A DNA stretch of 64,000 nucleotides, taken from assembly GCA_016194905.1 (NCBI GenBank), contig JACQAP010000019.1, positions 371,291-435,290 of the forward strand. The letters are read 5' to 3'. The position numbers were made by a program, and so were the translations under genes. Position 1 is the first letter of the stretch; each line of letters starts with the position of its first letter. This document shows positions 26,368-36,839 of the stretch, piece by piece. The stretch comes from Betaproteobacteria bacterium (GTDB taxonomy: Bacteria; Pseudomonadota; Gammaproteobacteria; Burkholderiales; JACQAP01). The notes under the pieces are model-generated. The model saw only the letters and a list, made by a program, of their open reading frames with translations, made no database searches and had not been told where the DNA came from.

Positions 26368-26394
26368 AAAAAAACGGGCGCCCGAAGGCGCCCG
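26368..26394 (-). terminator. Rho-independent terminator of the porin–glnK–amtB unit
   Basis: A perfect 8-bp stem (CGGGCGCC at 26375-26382 with GGCGCCCG at 26387-26394) around CGAA. On the minus strand it is followed by seven T (26368-26374). It lies about 80 bases past the amtB stop. On the plus strand there is no T run, so the GNAT end is not terminated by the classical route. Confidence 0.85.
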
Positions 26395-26473
26395 AAGAAT
26401 GGTAAGCGAACTTACCGGAGGAGATTAAGTGCTCTAGGACCGATAAAGATCCCGAAACGTGACGTAACAATTG

Positions 26474-27856
26474 TCATTCGACTTTTTCGCCATGCAGGGT
26501 GATGTCCAGACCTTCGCGTTCCTGATCTTCCGGCACACGCAGCCCGATCGTCATATCGATAATCTTGAGGATGATGAAGGAGACGATGAAACCGTAGATC
26601 AGGGTCGTGCCTACTCCCCACAACTGGATCAGCACGCTGCCATCGGAGCCACTGATGTCTTTGCTGACCAAAGCTCCGGTCAGCAAAGCGCCGACGATAC
26701 CGCCGACGCAGTGCACGCCAAACGCGTCGAGCGAGTCGTCGTAGCCGAGCCATTTCTTCACGTATGAGGAAGCATAGAAGCAGATGACACCTGCGGCCAC
26801 GCCGATGATCACAGACGCATTAGGCCCGACGAAACCGGATGCCGGGGTAATTGCGACCAGTCCTGCCACCGCTCCGGAGGCGATTCCGAGCACACTCGGT
26901 TTGCCCTTGACCAACCACTCGGAGAACATCCAGGAGAGCGCCGCTACGGCTGTTGCAATCTGCGTTACCGCCATCGCCATGCCGGCACGGCCATCGGATG
27001 CCACTGCGGAACCCGCGTTAAAGCCGAACCAGCCCACCCACAGCAGCGATGCACCAATGAGCGTGAGCGTGAGGTTGTGCGGCGCCATTGCTTCCTTGCC
27101 GTAACCAACGCGCTTGCCGAGGGCGAGCGCGCAAGCCAGACCCGCAATACCCGCGTTTATGTGCACCACCGTGCCGCCGGCGAAATCGAGCACGCCCTTG
27201 GCAGCAAGCCAGCCGCTCGGTTCCCACACCCAGTGCGCGATCGGGGCATAGACCACAATCGACCAGATGCCCATGAACCAAAGCATCGCCGAAAATTTCA
27301 TGCGTTCGGCGAAAGCGCCGGCAATTAACGCCGGAGTGATGATCGCGAACGTAAGCTGGAACATCGCGTATACCGTCTCGGGTACCGTCAGGCCGAGATG
27401 CGAGACCGAGGTTTTCCCCGCGTCCTTCAGATAAACGACCCCATTCATGAAGGCGCGACCGAAACCACCAAGATAGGCGGTGTCACCAGGCGTAAAGGCA
27501 AGACTGTATCCGATCAGCCACCACAGTACGGTTACCAGGCAGGTGATCGCAAAACTCTGCATCAATGTTGCCAACACGTTCTTCTTGCGTACCATTCCAC
27601 CATAGAACAGCGCCAAACCTGGAATAGTCATCAGCAGTACCAGAGCGGTGGAGGTGAGCATCCACGCCGTATCGCCGGAATTGATCTTGTCGTTGGTAAC
27701 CAGAAATGGCTCGGTGGGTGCGGGTGGCGCTGCCGGCGCCGCCGCCGCTGGCGCAGTTGCGGCCGCGTCAGCCGGCTTGGCCTCGTCGGCGAAGTCCGAC
27801 GCGGAAAACCCCAGCACTCCGCACAGAGCCAGAAGCATCAGAATTTTTCTAAGCAT
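26474..27856 (-). CDS. amtB: Ammonium transporter (Amt family)
   Basis: A 460-residue inner-membrane protein with a signal sequence (MLRKILMLLALCGVLGFSASDFA) and about 11 membrane spans. The start at 27856 follows an AGGGAGA ribosome site. Signatures are the conserved DTAWMLTSTALVLLMTIPGLALFYGG opening, the WGLL-type pore segments, and the twin His in GGTVVHINAG and FGVHCVGGIVGAL. It conducts ammonia/ammonium and, by family knowledge, methylammonium. glnK ends 10 bases upstream, so GlnK gates it. The nearby NMG operon makes a methylamine-uptake role likely. Confidence 0.95.
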   Translation of the reverse strand: MLRKILMLLALCGVLGFSASDFADEAKPADAAATAPAAAAPAAPPAPTEPFLVTNDKINSGDTAWMLTSTALVLLMTIPGLALFYGGMVRKKNVLATLMQSFAITCLVTVLWWLIGYSLAFTPGDTAYLGGFGRAFMNGVVYLKDAGKTSVSHLGLTVPETVYAMFQLTFAIITPALIAGAFAERMKFSAMLWFMGIWSIVVYAPIAHWVWEPSGWLAAKGVLDFAGGTVVHINAGIAGLACALALGKRVGYGKEAMAPHNLTLTLIGASLLWVGWFGFNAGSAVASDGRAGMAMAVTQIATAVAALSWMFSEWLVKGKPSVLGIASGAVAGLVAITPASGFVGPNASVIIGVAAGVICFYASSYVKKWLGYDDSLDAFGVHCVGGIVGALLTGALVSKDISGSDGSVLIQLWGVGTTLIYGFIVSFIILKIIDMTIGLRVPEDQEREGLDITLHGEKVE

Positions 27857-27866
27857 GACATTCTCC

Positions 27867-28244
<378 letters not shown>

Positions 28245-29366
28245 TTAGAACTTGTAGATGGCTTCAAGCCCGTAGGACGACTGGCTCTTGCTCGTCGATC
28301 CGTCCGACAGCAAAAACGACGACTGATCGGACTTGTCGCCGCGTAACTCGCCTCGGATTTCCATGCTCTTGGTTGGCAGGTATGCCAAGGTGATAGTACC
28401 TTCCTTCCACTTCTGCACGACGCCGGTGCGATAGCCGTCTTTGTCGTTAAAGTACTCGCCGCGTACCGAGAGGCGCCAGGTGTCGGTGAACTGATAGTTC
28501 GCGTAAGCGGCGAGTCCCGTCCACTTGGCCTTGCCTGTGCCACCTACGGCATTTTCCTGGGAGCCATAGTCGTAGTTCAGAGTGACGCTGAGCTTGTCGG
28601 TTGCGGTCCACGTGCCGACTAGGTCGAGAATGTTGCGCTTACCCTGCATCGTGTCGAGAGGACCGGCTACCTGCTCGGTACCCACGTAGTCGGCTGCCGC
28701 GAATGAGAGGGACTTAGTGGGCGCAAGTGTCAACCCCAGCTCCAGAGTCTTTTGCTTGTTGGTGTCCTTGAGGTCATCCCAGCCGTTGTTGATGCCACCG
28801 ATCACGCTCAACATGTCGCTCACAGCGTAAGTCGCGCGCAAACCGGTGTGCGTGAAGGGGATGGCGTAACCGAACAGGATCGAACGAGAATAGTTGACGT
28901 CGTTCGGACTAGAGATCACTTCCGCGCCCGCGAGCGTAACGTACTTGCCTGCGATGACGGTCACTGGGCCCTTGGCATACTGGGCATAGGCTTGCGTAAC
29001 GTCGAAGTTGCTGGAGCTTCCGCCGTCGAAAGCATGAATTACCTGAGCATCCTCTCCCGTGGTGAGATTCACTACGCCGCCGAAGCCTTCCTTGGGCTGC
29101 TTGGCGACGGTGATGGCTGCTTGGTGCAAGTTAAAAGAGTTCGGCTGGGTGTCGAACACCCGGTCGGCGACGCCACTTGTAAACAGACCGGTACCTGAAA
29201 GGTGGGAATAACCGGTATCGATGTAACCACCAAGCGAAATTCCGGAAGCATCTAATACCTGATCCAGCGTTGGTGCGGCGGGCTTGGGTGGATCTGCGGC
29301 CAACACGATACTCGGCAGCGCGAATGCGCCGACTACGGCGGTAACAAGAAGCTTTTTCTCAAGCAT
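28245..29366 (-). CDS. Outer-membrane beta-barrel porin (bbp2-like)
   Basis: A 373-residue protein with a signal peptide (start at 29366, AAGGAAG ribosome site). The mature part alternates hydrophobic and polar residues and ends in the aromatic YGLEAIYKF, as outer-membrane barrels do. YIDTGYSHLSG, YAQYAKGPVTVIAGKYVTLAGAEV and WTATDKLSVTLNYDYG are typical of the putative porin family bbp2. It is first in the porin–glnK–amtB order often seen in betaproteobacteria. It probably lets small nitrogen compounds cross the outer membrane; selectivity is unknown. Confidence 0.87.
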   Translation of the reverse strand: MLEKKLLVTAVVGAFALPSIVLAADPPKPAAPTLDQVLDASGISLGGYIDTGYSHLSGTGLFTSGVADRVFDTQPNSFNLHQAAITVAKQPKEGFGGVVNLTTGEDAQVIHAFDGGSSSNFDVTQAYAQYAKGPVTVIAGKYVTLAGAEVISSPNDVNYSRSILFGYAIPFTHTGLRATYAVSDMLSVIGGINNGWDDLKDTNKQKTLELGLTLAPTKSLSFAAADYVGTEQVAGPLDTMQGKRNILDLVGTWTATDKLSVTLNYDYGSQENAVGGTGKAKWTGLAAYANYQFTDTWRLSVRGEYFNDKDGYRTGVVQKWKEGTITLAYLPTKSMEIRGELRGDKSDQSSFLLSDGSTSKSQSSYGLEAIYKF

Positions 29367-29433
29367 GGCGATCTTCCTTTTGTGATGATTGAAACGAGAA
29401 ATAAATTGGCTCAAAACAGCGGTGAGAGGCGTC

Positions 29434-29449
29434 AGCATTTAGCATGCCA
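29434..29449 (-). promoter_or_regulatory. Sigma-54 (-24/-12) promoter upstream of porin–glnK–amtB
   Basis: The minus strand reads TGGCATGCTAAATGCT. This matches TGGCAyrNNNNTTGCw at 11 of the 12 defined positions, with GG at -24 and GC at -12 separated by exactly 10 bases. The transcription start would be near 29423, giving a leader of about 57 bases. Nitrogen-regulated glnK-amtB units are normally NtrC/sigma-54 controlled. No convincing NtrC site was found upstream. Confidence 0.72.
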
Positions 29450-29609
29450 AACGGAAAAATATTTTAAATTAATGAGTTGTGACCCTTCTCGGTAAAGGTC
29501 CGTGCGGTGCTGCACCAAACAAATGCGCCAATCTGACCTTTTGCACCCAAGCGGTGCGAAGAGGCATGCAAACCGTGTTTTGCTACACTCCCCGCAAGGA
29601 GGGGTGCGC

Positions 29610-29858
29610 TTGGAAACCCGATTTCTGGACGAATTGAACCGCAAGATCAGCGAACTCATCGCCGCCTCGCCCGCGAAGGACGTCGAAAAGAATCTGCGAG
29701 CGCTTTTGTCGCGTGCCTTTTCCCGGCTCGATCTGGTGACCCGCGAGGAATTCGACATTCAGCAGGAAATGCTTGGCCGCACCCGTGAAAAGTTGCAGCA
29801 AATGGAGGCCAGGGTTGCCGAGATGGAGAAATTGCTTGCGGATGGGACGAAGCGCTAA
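29610..29858 (+). CDS. ubiK: Ubiquinone biosynthesis accessory factor UbiK (BMFP family)
   Basis: An 82-residue coiled-coil protein. It starts at TTG, chosen because a perfect AAGGAGG ribosome site (29596-29602) precedes it by 7 bases and the protein begins (M)ETRFLDELNRKI, matching the family. Family traits are the LLSRAFSRLDLVTREEFDIQQEML segment and a C-terminal leucine-rich coil. UbiK helps UbiJ in the late aerobic steps of ubiquinone synthesis. Ends 18 bases before comM, the common yqiC-like/comM neighbour order. Confidence 0.88.
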   Translation: METRFLDELNRKISELIAASPAKDVEKNLRALLSRAFSRLDLVTREEFDIQQEMLGRTREKLQQMEARVAEMEKLLADGTKR

Positions 29859-29876
29859 CTGCTGATATAAAGGTCT

Positions 29877-31373
29877 GTGTCTCTCGCCGTTCTATATAGC
29901 CGGGCGCTTGCCGGCATGGAAGCGCCCCCGGTTACGGTGGAGGTCCACCTCGCGAATGGCTTGCCCAGTTTTACGATCGTGGGGTTGCCCGAGGCGGAAG
30001 TGAAGGAAAGCAAGGATCGCGTGCGCTCCGCGCTGCTGAATTGCCGTTTCGAATTTCCGGCACGCCGCATCACGGTGAACCTGGCTCCCGCCGATTTGCC
30101 CAAGGAAAGCGGACGTTTCGACCTGCCGATCGCCCTGGGAATACTCGCGGCGTCCGGGCAGATTCCAGGCGATAAACTTGTCGAGTATGAATTCGCCGGC
30201 GAGCTTGCGTTGACCGGGGAACTACGGCCCATCCGCGGTGCGCTGGCCATGACTTACAACGCGCATCGCTCGGGCCGCGCCTTTGTATTGCCGGTCGACA
30301 GTGCCGTGGAAGCGGCGCTGGTAAGAGACGCACGCGTGTATCCGGCGGCGACGCTGTTAAAGGTTTGCGCGCATCTTGCCGGGCGCGAGGCGCTTGCCGC
30401 TTCTGCGCAGGCGCCGCTGCCGGCGGAACGTGAAGTGGCGGATCTCGCCGAAGTGAAAGGTCAGCTACAGGCCAAGCGTGCGCTCGAAGTTGCCGCGGCG
30501 GGTGGCCACAGCATGCTGATGGTGGGACCGCCGGGCACCGGCAAGACCATGCTCGCGGAACGCTTTGCCGGCATCCTGCCGCCAATGACCGAGGAAGAAG
30601 CGCTTGCATCCGCCGCAATGCAGTCGCTGGGCAGTTCGGGTTTCGACGTGCGTCACTGGAAGCGCCGCCCCTATCGTTCGCCGCACCACACTGCGTCGGC
30701 GGTCGCGCTGGTGGGCGGTGGCAGCAATCCGCGTCCAGGCGAGATCTCGATGGCGATGCACGGCGTGCTGTTCCTTGACGAATTGCCGGAATTCAATCGT
30801 GATGTGCTGGAAGTCCTGCGCGAACCGCTGGAGTCGGGAAAGATCAGCGTCTCGCGCGCCGCGCGACAGGCCGAGTTTCCTGCGCGCTTCCAGTTGCTGG
30901 CGGCGATGAATCCATGCCCCTGCGGTTTCCTCGGCCATTATTCCGGCAAATGCCATTGCACGCCGGACCAGATCACGCGCTATCGCAATCGCATCTCCGG
31001 CCCGCTGCTCGATCGTATCGACCTGCACATAGAGGTTCCGGCCGTACCCGAAAAGGATCTCGGCTCGCGCCAGTCCGGCGAGTCGAGCGCCGCCATACGC
31101 GAGCGCGTGACGGCAGCACGCTCCGGCCAGCTCGCACGCCAGGGAAAACCGAATGCTCACCTTTCGGTCAAGGAAATCGGGGAACACTGCATTGCCGAGG
31201 CGGATGCGGATCAGCTCGCGCGCAAGGCGATCAGCGCGCTTGGGTTATCGGCGCGTGCCTACCACCGCATTCTCAAGGTCGCGCGCACCATTGCGGATCT
31301 GACCGGCGCCTCCGGTATTTCCACGACGCACGTCGCGGAAGCCGTTCAGTACCGGCGCTACGAGCGGATTTGA
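29877..31373 (+). CDS. comM: YifB/ComM family Mg chelatase-like AAA+ ATPase
   Basis: A 498-residue protein from a GTG start (MSLAVLYSRALAGMEA is the family's N-terminus). The N-terminal third is a Lon-protease-like fold. It is followed by an AAA+ module with Walker A GPPGTGKTMLAER near residue 215, Walker B VLFLDELPEF and sensor sequences. A C-terminal Mg-chelatase helical domain (ISALGLSARAYHRILKVARTIADL) ends the protein. ComM is a branch-migration helicase active in natural transformation. A terminator and the metH leader follow. Confidence 0.93.
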   Translation: MSLAVLYSRALAGMEAPPVTVEVHLANGLPSFTIVGLPEAEVKESKDRVRSALLNCRFEFPARRITVNLAPADLPKESGRFDLPIALGILAASGQIPGDKLVEYEFAGELALTGELRPIRGALAMTYNAHRSGRAFVLPVDSAVEAALVRDARVYPAATLLKVCAHLAGREALAASAQAPLPAEREVADLAEVKGQLQAKRALEVAAAGGHSMLMVGPPGTGKTMLAERFAGILPPMTEEEALASAAMQSLGSSGFDVRHWKRRPYRSPHHTASAVALVGGGSNPRPGEISMAMHGVLFLDELPEFNRDVLEVLREPLESGKISVSRAARQAEFPARFQLLAAMNPCPCGFLGHYSGKCHCTPDQITRYRNRISGPLLDRIDLHIEVPAVPEKDLGSRQSGESSAAIRERVTAARSGQLARQGKPNAHLSVKEIGEHCIAEADADQLARKAISALGLSARAYHRILKVARTIADLTGASGISTTHVAEAVQYRRYERI

Positions 31374-31453
31374 TTCGACTCGGGAGTCCGCGGTGACGCA
31401 AGACCGCGCATTGACACGGCGAGCCCTTCGGGCTACCTTCTGATTGCGCCGAT

Positions 31454-31482
31454 TTGACACTCAGCTTGCGGGCGCTTAATAA
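31454..31482 (+). promoter_or_regulatory. Putative sigma-70 promoter of metH
   Basis: A perfect -35 box TTGACA (31454-31459), a 17-base spacer and a loose -10 TAATAA (31477-31482). Transcription would start near 31489, about 60 bases before metH. A second TTGACA at 31411 has a poorer -10. The predicted leader contains the hairpin-T element at 31502-31537. Confidence 0.5.
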
Positions 31483-31501
31483 ATGCCGCTAAAGCGTGAC
31501 A

Positions 31502-31537
31502 GACCCGTCCCGCTCAAGCGGACGGGTTTTTTATTTT
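31502..31537 (+). terminator. Intrinsic terminator inside the metH leader
   Basis: A perfect 8-bp stem ACCCGTCC/GGACGGGT (31503-31510 and 31520-31527) with a 9-base loop, then TTTTTATTTTT. The T run ends 11 bases before the metH ATG. It may be the comM terminator, but no promoter fits between it and metH. If the promoter at 31454 is used, metH messages must pass through it, which suggests attenuation or a short RNA. Confidence 0.8.
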
Positions 31538-31547
31538 TGACTATCGC

Positions 31548-34500
31548 ATGACCAATCAACGCACTCAATTGCTGCACAGCCTGCTCGGCGAGCGCATCCT
31601 TGTTCTCGACGGCGCAATGGGCACCATGATCCAGGAACATGGACTTGACACCGGCCACTACCACGGCGAGCGTTTCCACGCTCATGGTTGCGACCAGAAG
31701 GGCAACAACGACCTGCTGACGCTCACACAGCCGCAAATCATCCGCGGCATCCACGCCGCCTATCTGGACGCCGGCGCCGACATCATCGAGACCAATACTT
31801 TCAACTCGAATGCGGTGTCGATGGCCGACTACGGCATGACGGAGCTGGTGTACGAGCTCAACAGCGCCGGCGCCCGCCTTGCGCGCTCCGCGACGGACGA
31901 GTTCTCCAGCAGGACTCCATCCCAGCCGCGATTCGTCGCCGGCGTGCTGGGTCCCACCAGCCGCACCGCGTCGATTTCCCCGGACGTCAATGACCCTGGC
32001 TTCCGCAACGTGTCTTTTGACGAACTGGTGGCCTGCTACATCGAGTGCGTGCGTGGGCTGGTGGATGGCGGCGCCGATTTGCTCATGGTCGAAACCGTAT
32101 TCGACACGCTGAATTGCAAGGCGGCGCTGTTTGCCATTGACGACTATCTCGGGCGCCATGGCCTGTACGTACCGGTCATGGTATCCGGCACGATTACCGA
32201 TGCCAGCGGCCGCACGCTCTCCGGCCAGACCACCGAGGCTTTCTGGAATTCGATCTCGCATGCCCGACCCTTTTCGGTCGGACTGAATTGCGCGCTCGGC
32301 GCCAAGGACCTGCGTCCCTACATCGAGGAACTGTCGAAAGTCACCGACGTAAAAACCAGCCTGCACCCGAACGCCGGCCTGCCGAACGCGTTCGGCGAAT
32401 ACGACGAGACGCCGGAGTACACCGCATCGTTCCTGAAGGAATTCGCCGAAGCCGGCTTCCTGAATATCGCCGGTGGCTGCTGCGGCACCACGCCCGCGCA
32501 TATCAAGGCGGTGGTCGAAGCGTTGAAAGGCATAGCGCCACGCCAGGTTCCCATAGTCGAAAAAAATCTGCGGCTTTCCGGACTGGAGCCGCTCAACATC
32601 GGCGACGACTCGCTGTTCGTGAACGTCGGCGAGCGCACCAACGTCACCGGCTCCAAGGCTTTTGCGCGCCTGATTCTCGCCGGCAACTACACCGAAGCGC
32701 TTGCGGTGGCGCGCAGTCAGGTCGAGAGCGGCGCCCAGATCATCGATGTCAACATGGACGAGGCGATGCTGGATTCGAAGAAGGCGATGACGACCTTCCT
32801 CAATCTCATCGGCTCGGAGCCGGACATCTCGCGCGTACCGGTGATGATCGATTCTTCGAAGTGGGAGGTGATCGAAGCCGGGCTAAAATGCGTGCAAGGC
32901 AAGTGCGTGGTGAACTCGATCAGCATGAAGGAAGGCGAAGCCGAGTTCCTGCGCCAGGCGCGGCTGGTGCGCCGCCATGGCGCCGCGGCGGTGGTCATGG
33001 CATTCGACGAGAGAGGTCAGGCCGATACGCTCGCTCGCCGCATCGAAATCTGCACCCGCGCCTATCACCTGTTGGTCAAGGAAGTTGGCTTCCCAGCGGA
33101 AGACATCATCTTCGACCCGAACATCTTCGCGGTAGCGACGGGCATCGAGGAACACAACAACTACGCGATCGACTACATCGAAGCGACGCGTGCCATCCGC
33201 AAGTCGCTTCCCCACGCCAAGATCAGCGGCGGGGTCTCGAACATCTCGTTCTCGTTCCGTGGTAATGATCCGATCCGCGAAGCGATTCATACCGCCTTCC
33301 TGTTTCACGCCGTCAAGGCGGGCATGACGATGGGCATCGTCAATGCCGGCCAGCTCGGCGTCTACGAGGAAATTCCGCAGGACCTGCTCGAGCGGGTCGA
33401 GGACGTGCTGTTCAACCGCCGGCCGGATGCGACCGAGCGCATGGTCGAGTTTGCGGAGAGCTACAAGGGCGAGGCCAGGGTCGCGGTCGAAGACCTGTCC
33501 TGGCGGGAAGGCAGCGTGGGCCAGCGCATCGCCCACGCGCTGGTGAGGGGAATCAATACGTACATCGTCGAGGACACCGAGCAGGCGCGCCTGCAGTTTC
33601 CGTATCCGATTCAGGTCATCGAAGGCCCGTTGATGGAAGGCATGAATATCGTCGGCGACCTGTTCGGCGCCGGCAAGATGTTTCTGCCGCAAGTCGTGAA
33701 ATCCGCCCGGGTCATGAAAGAGGCGGTCGCGCACCTGATTCCGTTCATCGAGGCAGAGAAGGCGCGCTCCGGCACCGTCGGTCAGAGCAAAGGCAAGATC
33801 GTCATCGCCACGGTGAAGGGCGACGTTCACGACATCGGCAAAAACATTGTCTCGGTCGTGCTCCAGTGCAACAATTTCGACGTGGTGAATCTCGGCGTCA
33901 TGGTTCCCGCGGAGAAAATCCTCAGGACCGCGCTGGAGGAGAACGCCGACATCATCGGCCTGTCCGGCCTGATCACGCCTTCACTCGAGGAGATGGCGCA
34001 CGTAGCCAAGGAAATGGAACGCCAGGGATTTCATGTCCCTTTGCTGATCGGCGGCGCGACGACTTCGCGCGTGCATACCGCCGTGAAAATCGAACCGCAC
34101 TACTCCGGCCCGACGGTGTGGGTGCCGGATGCGTCACGCAGCGTCGGCGTGTGTACCAGCCTGCTGTCGCGAGAATTGCGCGACGACTACATGCGCAAAA
34201 TAAAGGACGAGGCGGAAAAAACGCGCAGCCAGCACAAGGGCAAGAAAGGCCAGGGCCCGCATTACCCGATAGCGGAAGCGCGCCGCCATGGCCTGAAAAC
34301 CGATTGGAAGAACTATGTGCCACCGGTGCCGGTTCTCACCGGGGTCAAGGTCTTCCGCGATTATCCGCTGGCGGAAATCGCGAAAGTCATCGACTGGACG
34401 CCGTTCTTCCAGACCTGGGAGCTCGCCGGACGTTACCCCGCGATCCTGCAGGACAAGGTCGTCGGCGAGGCGGCGCGCAACCTGTTCGACGATGCGCAGA

Positions 34501-35258
34501 ACATATTGGCGCGGATCATCGAAGAGAAATGGCTGGGCGCCGCGGCGGTGATCGGGCTGTTCCCCGCCAACAGCGTCGGCGACGACGTCGAAGTCTACGC
34601 GGACGAATCGCGCCGGGAACGCGCCGCGACTTTCCATTTCCTGAGGCAGCAGATGGTCAAGCCACAGGACAAGCCGAACCAGTGTCTCGCCGATCTAGTG
34701 GCGCCAAAGGATTCCGGCGTGCGCGACTATGTCGGTGCCTTTGCGGTGACAGCCGGCATCGGCATCGACGAGCGCGTCGCGGCTTACGAACGCAAGCACG
34801 ACGACTACAACGCGATCATGCTCAAGGCGCTGGCCGATCGGCTGGCGGAAGCCTTCGCCGAACTCATGCACCAGCGCGTGCGCCGGGAGTTCTGGGGCTA
34901 TGTGCGCGACGAGGTGTTGAGCGTCGAGGAACTCATCGACGAAAAATATCGCGGCATCCGCCCCGCGCCCGGGTATCCCGCCTGCCCGGAACATACCGAG
35001 AAAGGCTTGCTGTTCTCGTTGCTGAATGCACCGGCCGAGGCCGGCATCACGCTGACGGAATCATTCGCGATGCTGCCGACGGCGGCGGTGAGCGGCTTTT
35101 ACTTCTCTCACCCCGAGTCGCAGTACTTCGCCGTGGCGAAAATCGATCGCGACCAGGTCGAGGACTATGCCCGACGCAAAGGCGTGAGCCTGCAGGAAAT
35201 CGAACGCTGGCTGGCGCCCAATCTCTCGTACGAACCCGACGCCAAACTCGCGGCGTGA
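31548..35258 (+). CDS. metH: Cobalamin-dependent methionine synthase
   Basis: A 1236-residue enzyme of full length. Domains in order: homocysteine-binding with the zinc ligands GLNCA and GGCCGTT (near residue 310); the tetrahydrofolate-binding barrel with [13 protein letters not shown]; the cobalamin module with DVHDIGKN and lower-ligand His761; and the C-terminal SAM-activation domain with [23 protein letters not shown] and [12 protein letters not shown]. It makes methionine from homocysteine and 5-methyl-tetrahydrofolate. No ribosome site is seen directly before the ATG, where a terminator's T run lies. Confidence 0.96.
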   Translation: MTNQRTQLLHSLLGERILVLDGAMGTMIQEHGLDTGHYHGERFHAHGCDQKGNNDLLTLTQPQIIRGIHAAYLDAGADIIETNTFNSNAVSMADYGMTELVYELNSAGARLARSATDEFSSRTPSQPRFVAGVLGPTSRTASISPDVNDPGFRNVSFDELVACYIECVRGLVDGGADLLMVETVFDTLNCKAALFAIDDYLGRHGLYVPVMVSGTITDASGRTLSGQTTEAFWNSISHARPFSVGLNCALGAKDLRPYIEELSKVTDVKTSLHPNAGLPNAFGEYDETPEYTASFLKEFAEAGFLNIAGGCCGTTPAHIKAVVEALKGIAPRQVPIVEKNLRLSGLEPLNIGDDSLFVNVGERTNVTGSKAFARLILAGNYTEALAVARSQVESGAQIIDVNMDEAMLDSKKAMTTFLNLIGSEPDISRVPVMIDSSKWEVIEAGLKCVQGKCVVNSISMKEGEAEFLRQARLVRRHGAAAVVMAFDERGQADTLARRIEICTRAYHLLVKEVGFPAEDIIFDPNIFAVATGIEEHNNYAIDYIEATRAIRKSLPHAKISGGVSNISFSFRGNDPIREAIHTAFLFHAVKAGMTMGIVNAGQLGVYEEIPQDLLERVEDVLFNRRPDATERMVEFAESYKGEARVAVEDLSWREGSVGQRIAHALVRGINTYIVEDTEQARLQFPYPIQVIEGPLMEGMNIVGDLFGAGKMFLPQVVKSARVMKEAVAHLIPFIEAEKARSGTVGQSKGKIVIATVKGDVHDIGKNIVSVVLQCNNFDVVNLGVMVPAEKILRTALEENADIIGLSGLITPSLEEMAHVAKEMERQGFHVPLLIGGATTSRVHTAVKIEPHYSGPTVWVPDASRSVGVCTSLLSRELRDDYMRKIKDEAEKTRSQHKGKKGQGPHYPIAEARRHGLKTDWKNYVPPVPVLTGVKVFRDYPLAEIAKVIDWTPFFQTWELAGRYPAILQDKVVGEAARNLFDDAQNILARIIEEKWLGAAAVIGLFPANSVGDDVEVYADESRRERAATFHFLRQQMVKPQDKPNQCLADLVAPKDSGVRDYVGAFAVTAGIGIDERVAAYERKHDDYNAIMLKALADRLAEAFAELMHQRVRREFWGYVRDEVLSVEELIDEKYRGIRPAPGYPACPEHTEKGLLFSLLNAPAEAGITLTESFAMLPTAAVSGFYFSHPESQYFAVAKIDRDQVEDYARRKGVSLQEIERWLAPNLSYEPDAKLAA

Positions 35259-35351
35259 GCAGTCACCGGGGCGATCTCCCCCCGCGTCGGCCACCGGGGC
35301 AAAATCCCGGGGTAACATGGCATCGTGGAATTCTTGCGAACGCAGGCAAAA

Positions 35352-36839
35352 ATGCAGCGATCAGCTTTTACGATATTGCATCGGATTGCCGGGCTGGCAG
35401 GTGTCGCGCTGTCGCTGGCCGCAGGCACGGCGGCGGCTGAGCGCCTGCACAAGTACACCGTTGCCATCGACCCTGAACTTTCGACCCTGAGCGTTCGCGC
35501 CTGTTTCGACGGTGTTGCGCCATCCACCCTGTCCGCCGAGTCGCTGGACGCCACGCTTGCGCTGATCGACATTCGCGTGGAAAACAGCCGCAAATCCATC
35601 GAGCCCAGCGGCTCGGTGAGCCTGAAATCCGTACCGGAAAATGGTTGTGTTCTCTATCGGGTGAATGTTTCCCAACCGATCAGGCAGCATGACCGCACCG
35701 GCGACAAGATCCATCACGTCGGCAAAGATCTGCTGACTTCGGTCGGCATCTGGCTATGGCGGCCGGAAACGTTCGAGGCGGACGAAGACATCGAAATCAC
35801 GTTTGTTCTGCCCGAAGGCATTTCCGTATCCGCGCCATGGAGGCCGGTTTCGGTAAACGGCGAGCGCGCTGTATTCCGGACCGGACGCAGTCCCTACGAC
35901 TGGCCGGCGTCGGTGGCGTTCGGCCGATTCAGGGAAAGGGAAATCCGCGTCGGCGGTGCAAGACTGCGGCTTACGGTGCTGGACGGAACGCCGGCGGCGG
36001 ACGTCGAACAGATGCAGGCCTGGATCCAGGACTCCGCGCAAATGGTGGCGGACCTCTATGGCCGCTTTCCGCAATCCCAGGCGCAGATTCTGGTCGCGCC
36101 CGGGGCGCGCGGCAACGAGCCGACGCCGTGGGCCTATGTGGTACGCGGTGGCAGTCCCGCCGCGCATTTCTTCATCAACCAGCGGCGGCCTATCAAGGAG
36201 TTCTTCGAAGACTGGACCGCCGTGCATGAGCTTTCGCATCTTCTGTTGCCGTACGTCAACGCCGACGACATCTGGTTGTCGGAAGGAGTGGCGACCTACT
36301 ACCAGAACGTACTGCGTGCGCGCGGCGGTCGAATGACTGCCGCAGAGGCATGGCAACGCCTGCACGCGGGCTTCGTACGCGGCATGCAAAGCGCGCCCGG
36401 ACTGACGCTCGCGCAGGCGACCGAGAGCATGTATCGCGACGGTACTTACATGCGCGTGTACTGGGAAGGCGCCGCAATGCTGCTGATAGCTGACGTGCGT
36501 TTGCGGCAGCTTACGGCGGGCAAACAGTCCCTTGATACGGCGCTGGCGGCATTGAATGACTGTTGCGGGGCGACGGATCGAGCCTGGAGCGCGCGCGAGC
36601 TATTCGACAAGCTCGACGAGGTGACCGGCACCGGCGTTTTCAGCGAGATCTACGATCAGCATGTGGCGTCGAGGAACTTCCCCGACCTCTTGCAGACTTA
36701 CCGGGCGCTGGGTGTCACGATCGGTGCAGGCGGCATCGAACTCTCGACCGAGGACAGGGAAAGGCGTTTGCGCGATGCGATCATGGAAACCGGTGCGCTG
36801 GTCATCAGCGAGATCCCTGGGGGGATTGAATGGCCATGA
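35352..36839 (+). CDS. Secreted gluzincin-like metallopeptidase, paralogue 1
   Basis: A 495-residue protein started at 35352 because residues 1-29 make a good signal peptide (ILHRIAGLAGVALSLAAGTAAA). The zinc site is HELSH (292-296) with Glu311 fourteen residues further in IWLSEGVATYY, the HExxH...E pattern of gluzincins (M1/M61-like). The N-terminal half is all-beta and ends in PWAYVVRGGSP. It is 2 genes from a clear paralogue (37297) with the same order of blocks. The DUF2214 gene overlaps its 3' end. Substrate unknown; the pair is likely periplasmic. Confidence 0.75.
   Translation: MQRSAFTILHRIAGLAGVALSLAAGTAAAERLHKYTVAIDPELSTLSVRACFDGVAPSTLSAESLDATLALIDIRVENSRKSIEPSGSVSLKSVPENGCVLYRVNVSQPIRQHDRTGDKIHHVGKDLLTSVGIWLWRPETFEADEDIEITFVLPEGISVSAPWRPVSVNGERAVFRTGRSPYDWPASVAFGRFREREIRVGGARLRLTVLDGTPAADVEQMQAWIQDSAQMVADLYGRFPQSQAQILVAPGARGNEPTPWAYVVRGGSPAAHFFINQRRPIKEFFEDWTAVHELSHLLLPYVNADDIWLSEGVATYYQNVLRARGGRMTAAEAWQRLHAGFVRGMQSAPGLTLAQATESMYRDGTYMRVYWEGAAMLLIADVRLRQLTAGKQSLDTALAALNDCCGATDRAWSARELFDKLDEVTGTGVFSEIYDQHVASRNFPDLLQTYRALGVTIGAGGIELSTEDRERRLRDAIMETGALVISEIPGGIEWP

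Noticed and set aside
29480..29530. NtrC binding site upstream of the sigma-54 promoter
   Set aside because: GGTGCTGCACC and a TGGCGCA/TGGTGCA pair are present but the spacing does not match the known consensus.
31374..31547. Cobalamin, SAM or SAH riboswitch in front of metH
   Set aside because: I looked for the conserved cores of these elements and found none I could recognise; only a promoter-like site and a terminator hairpin are visible.
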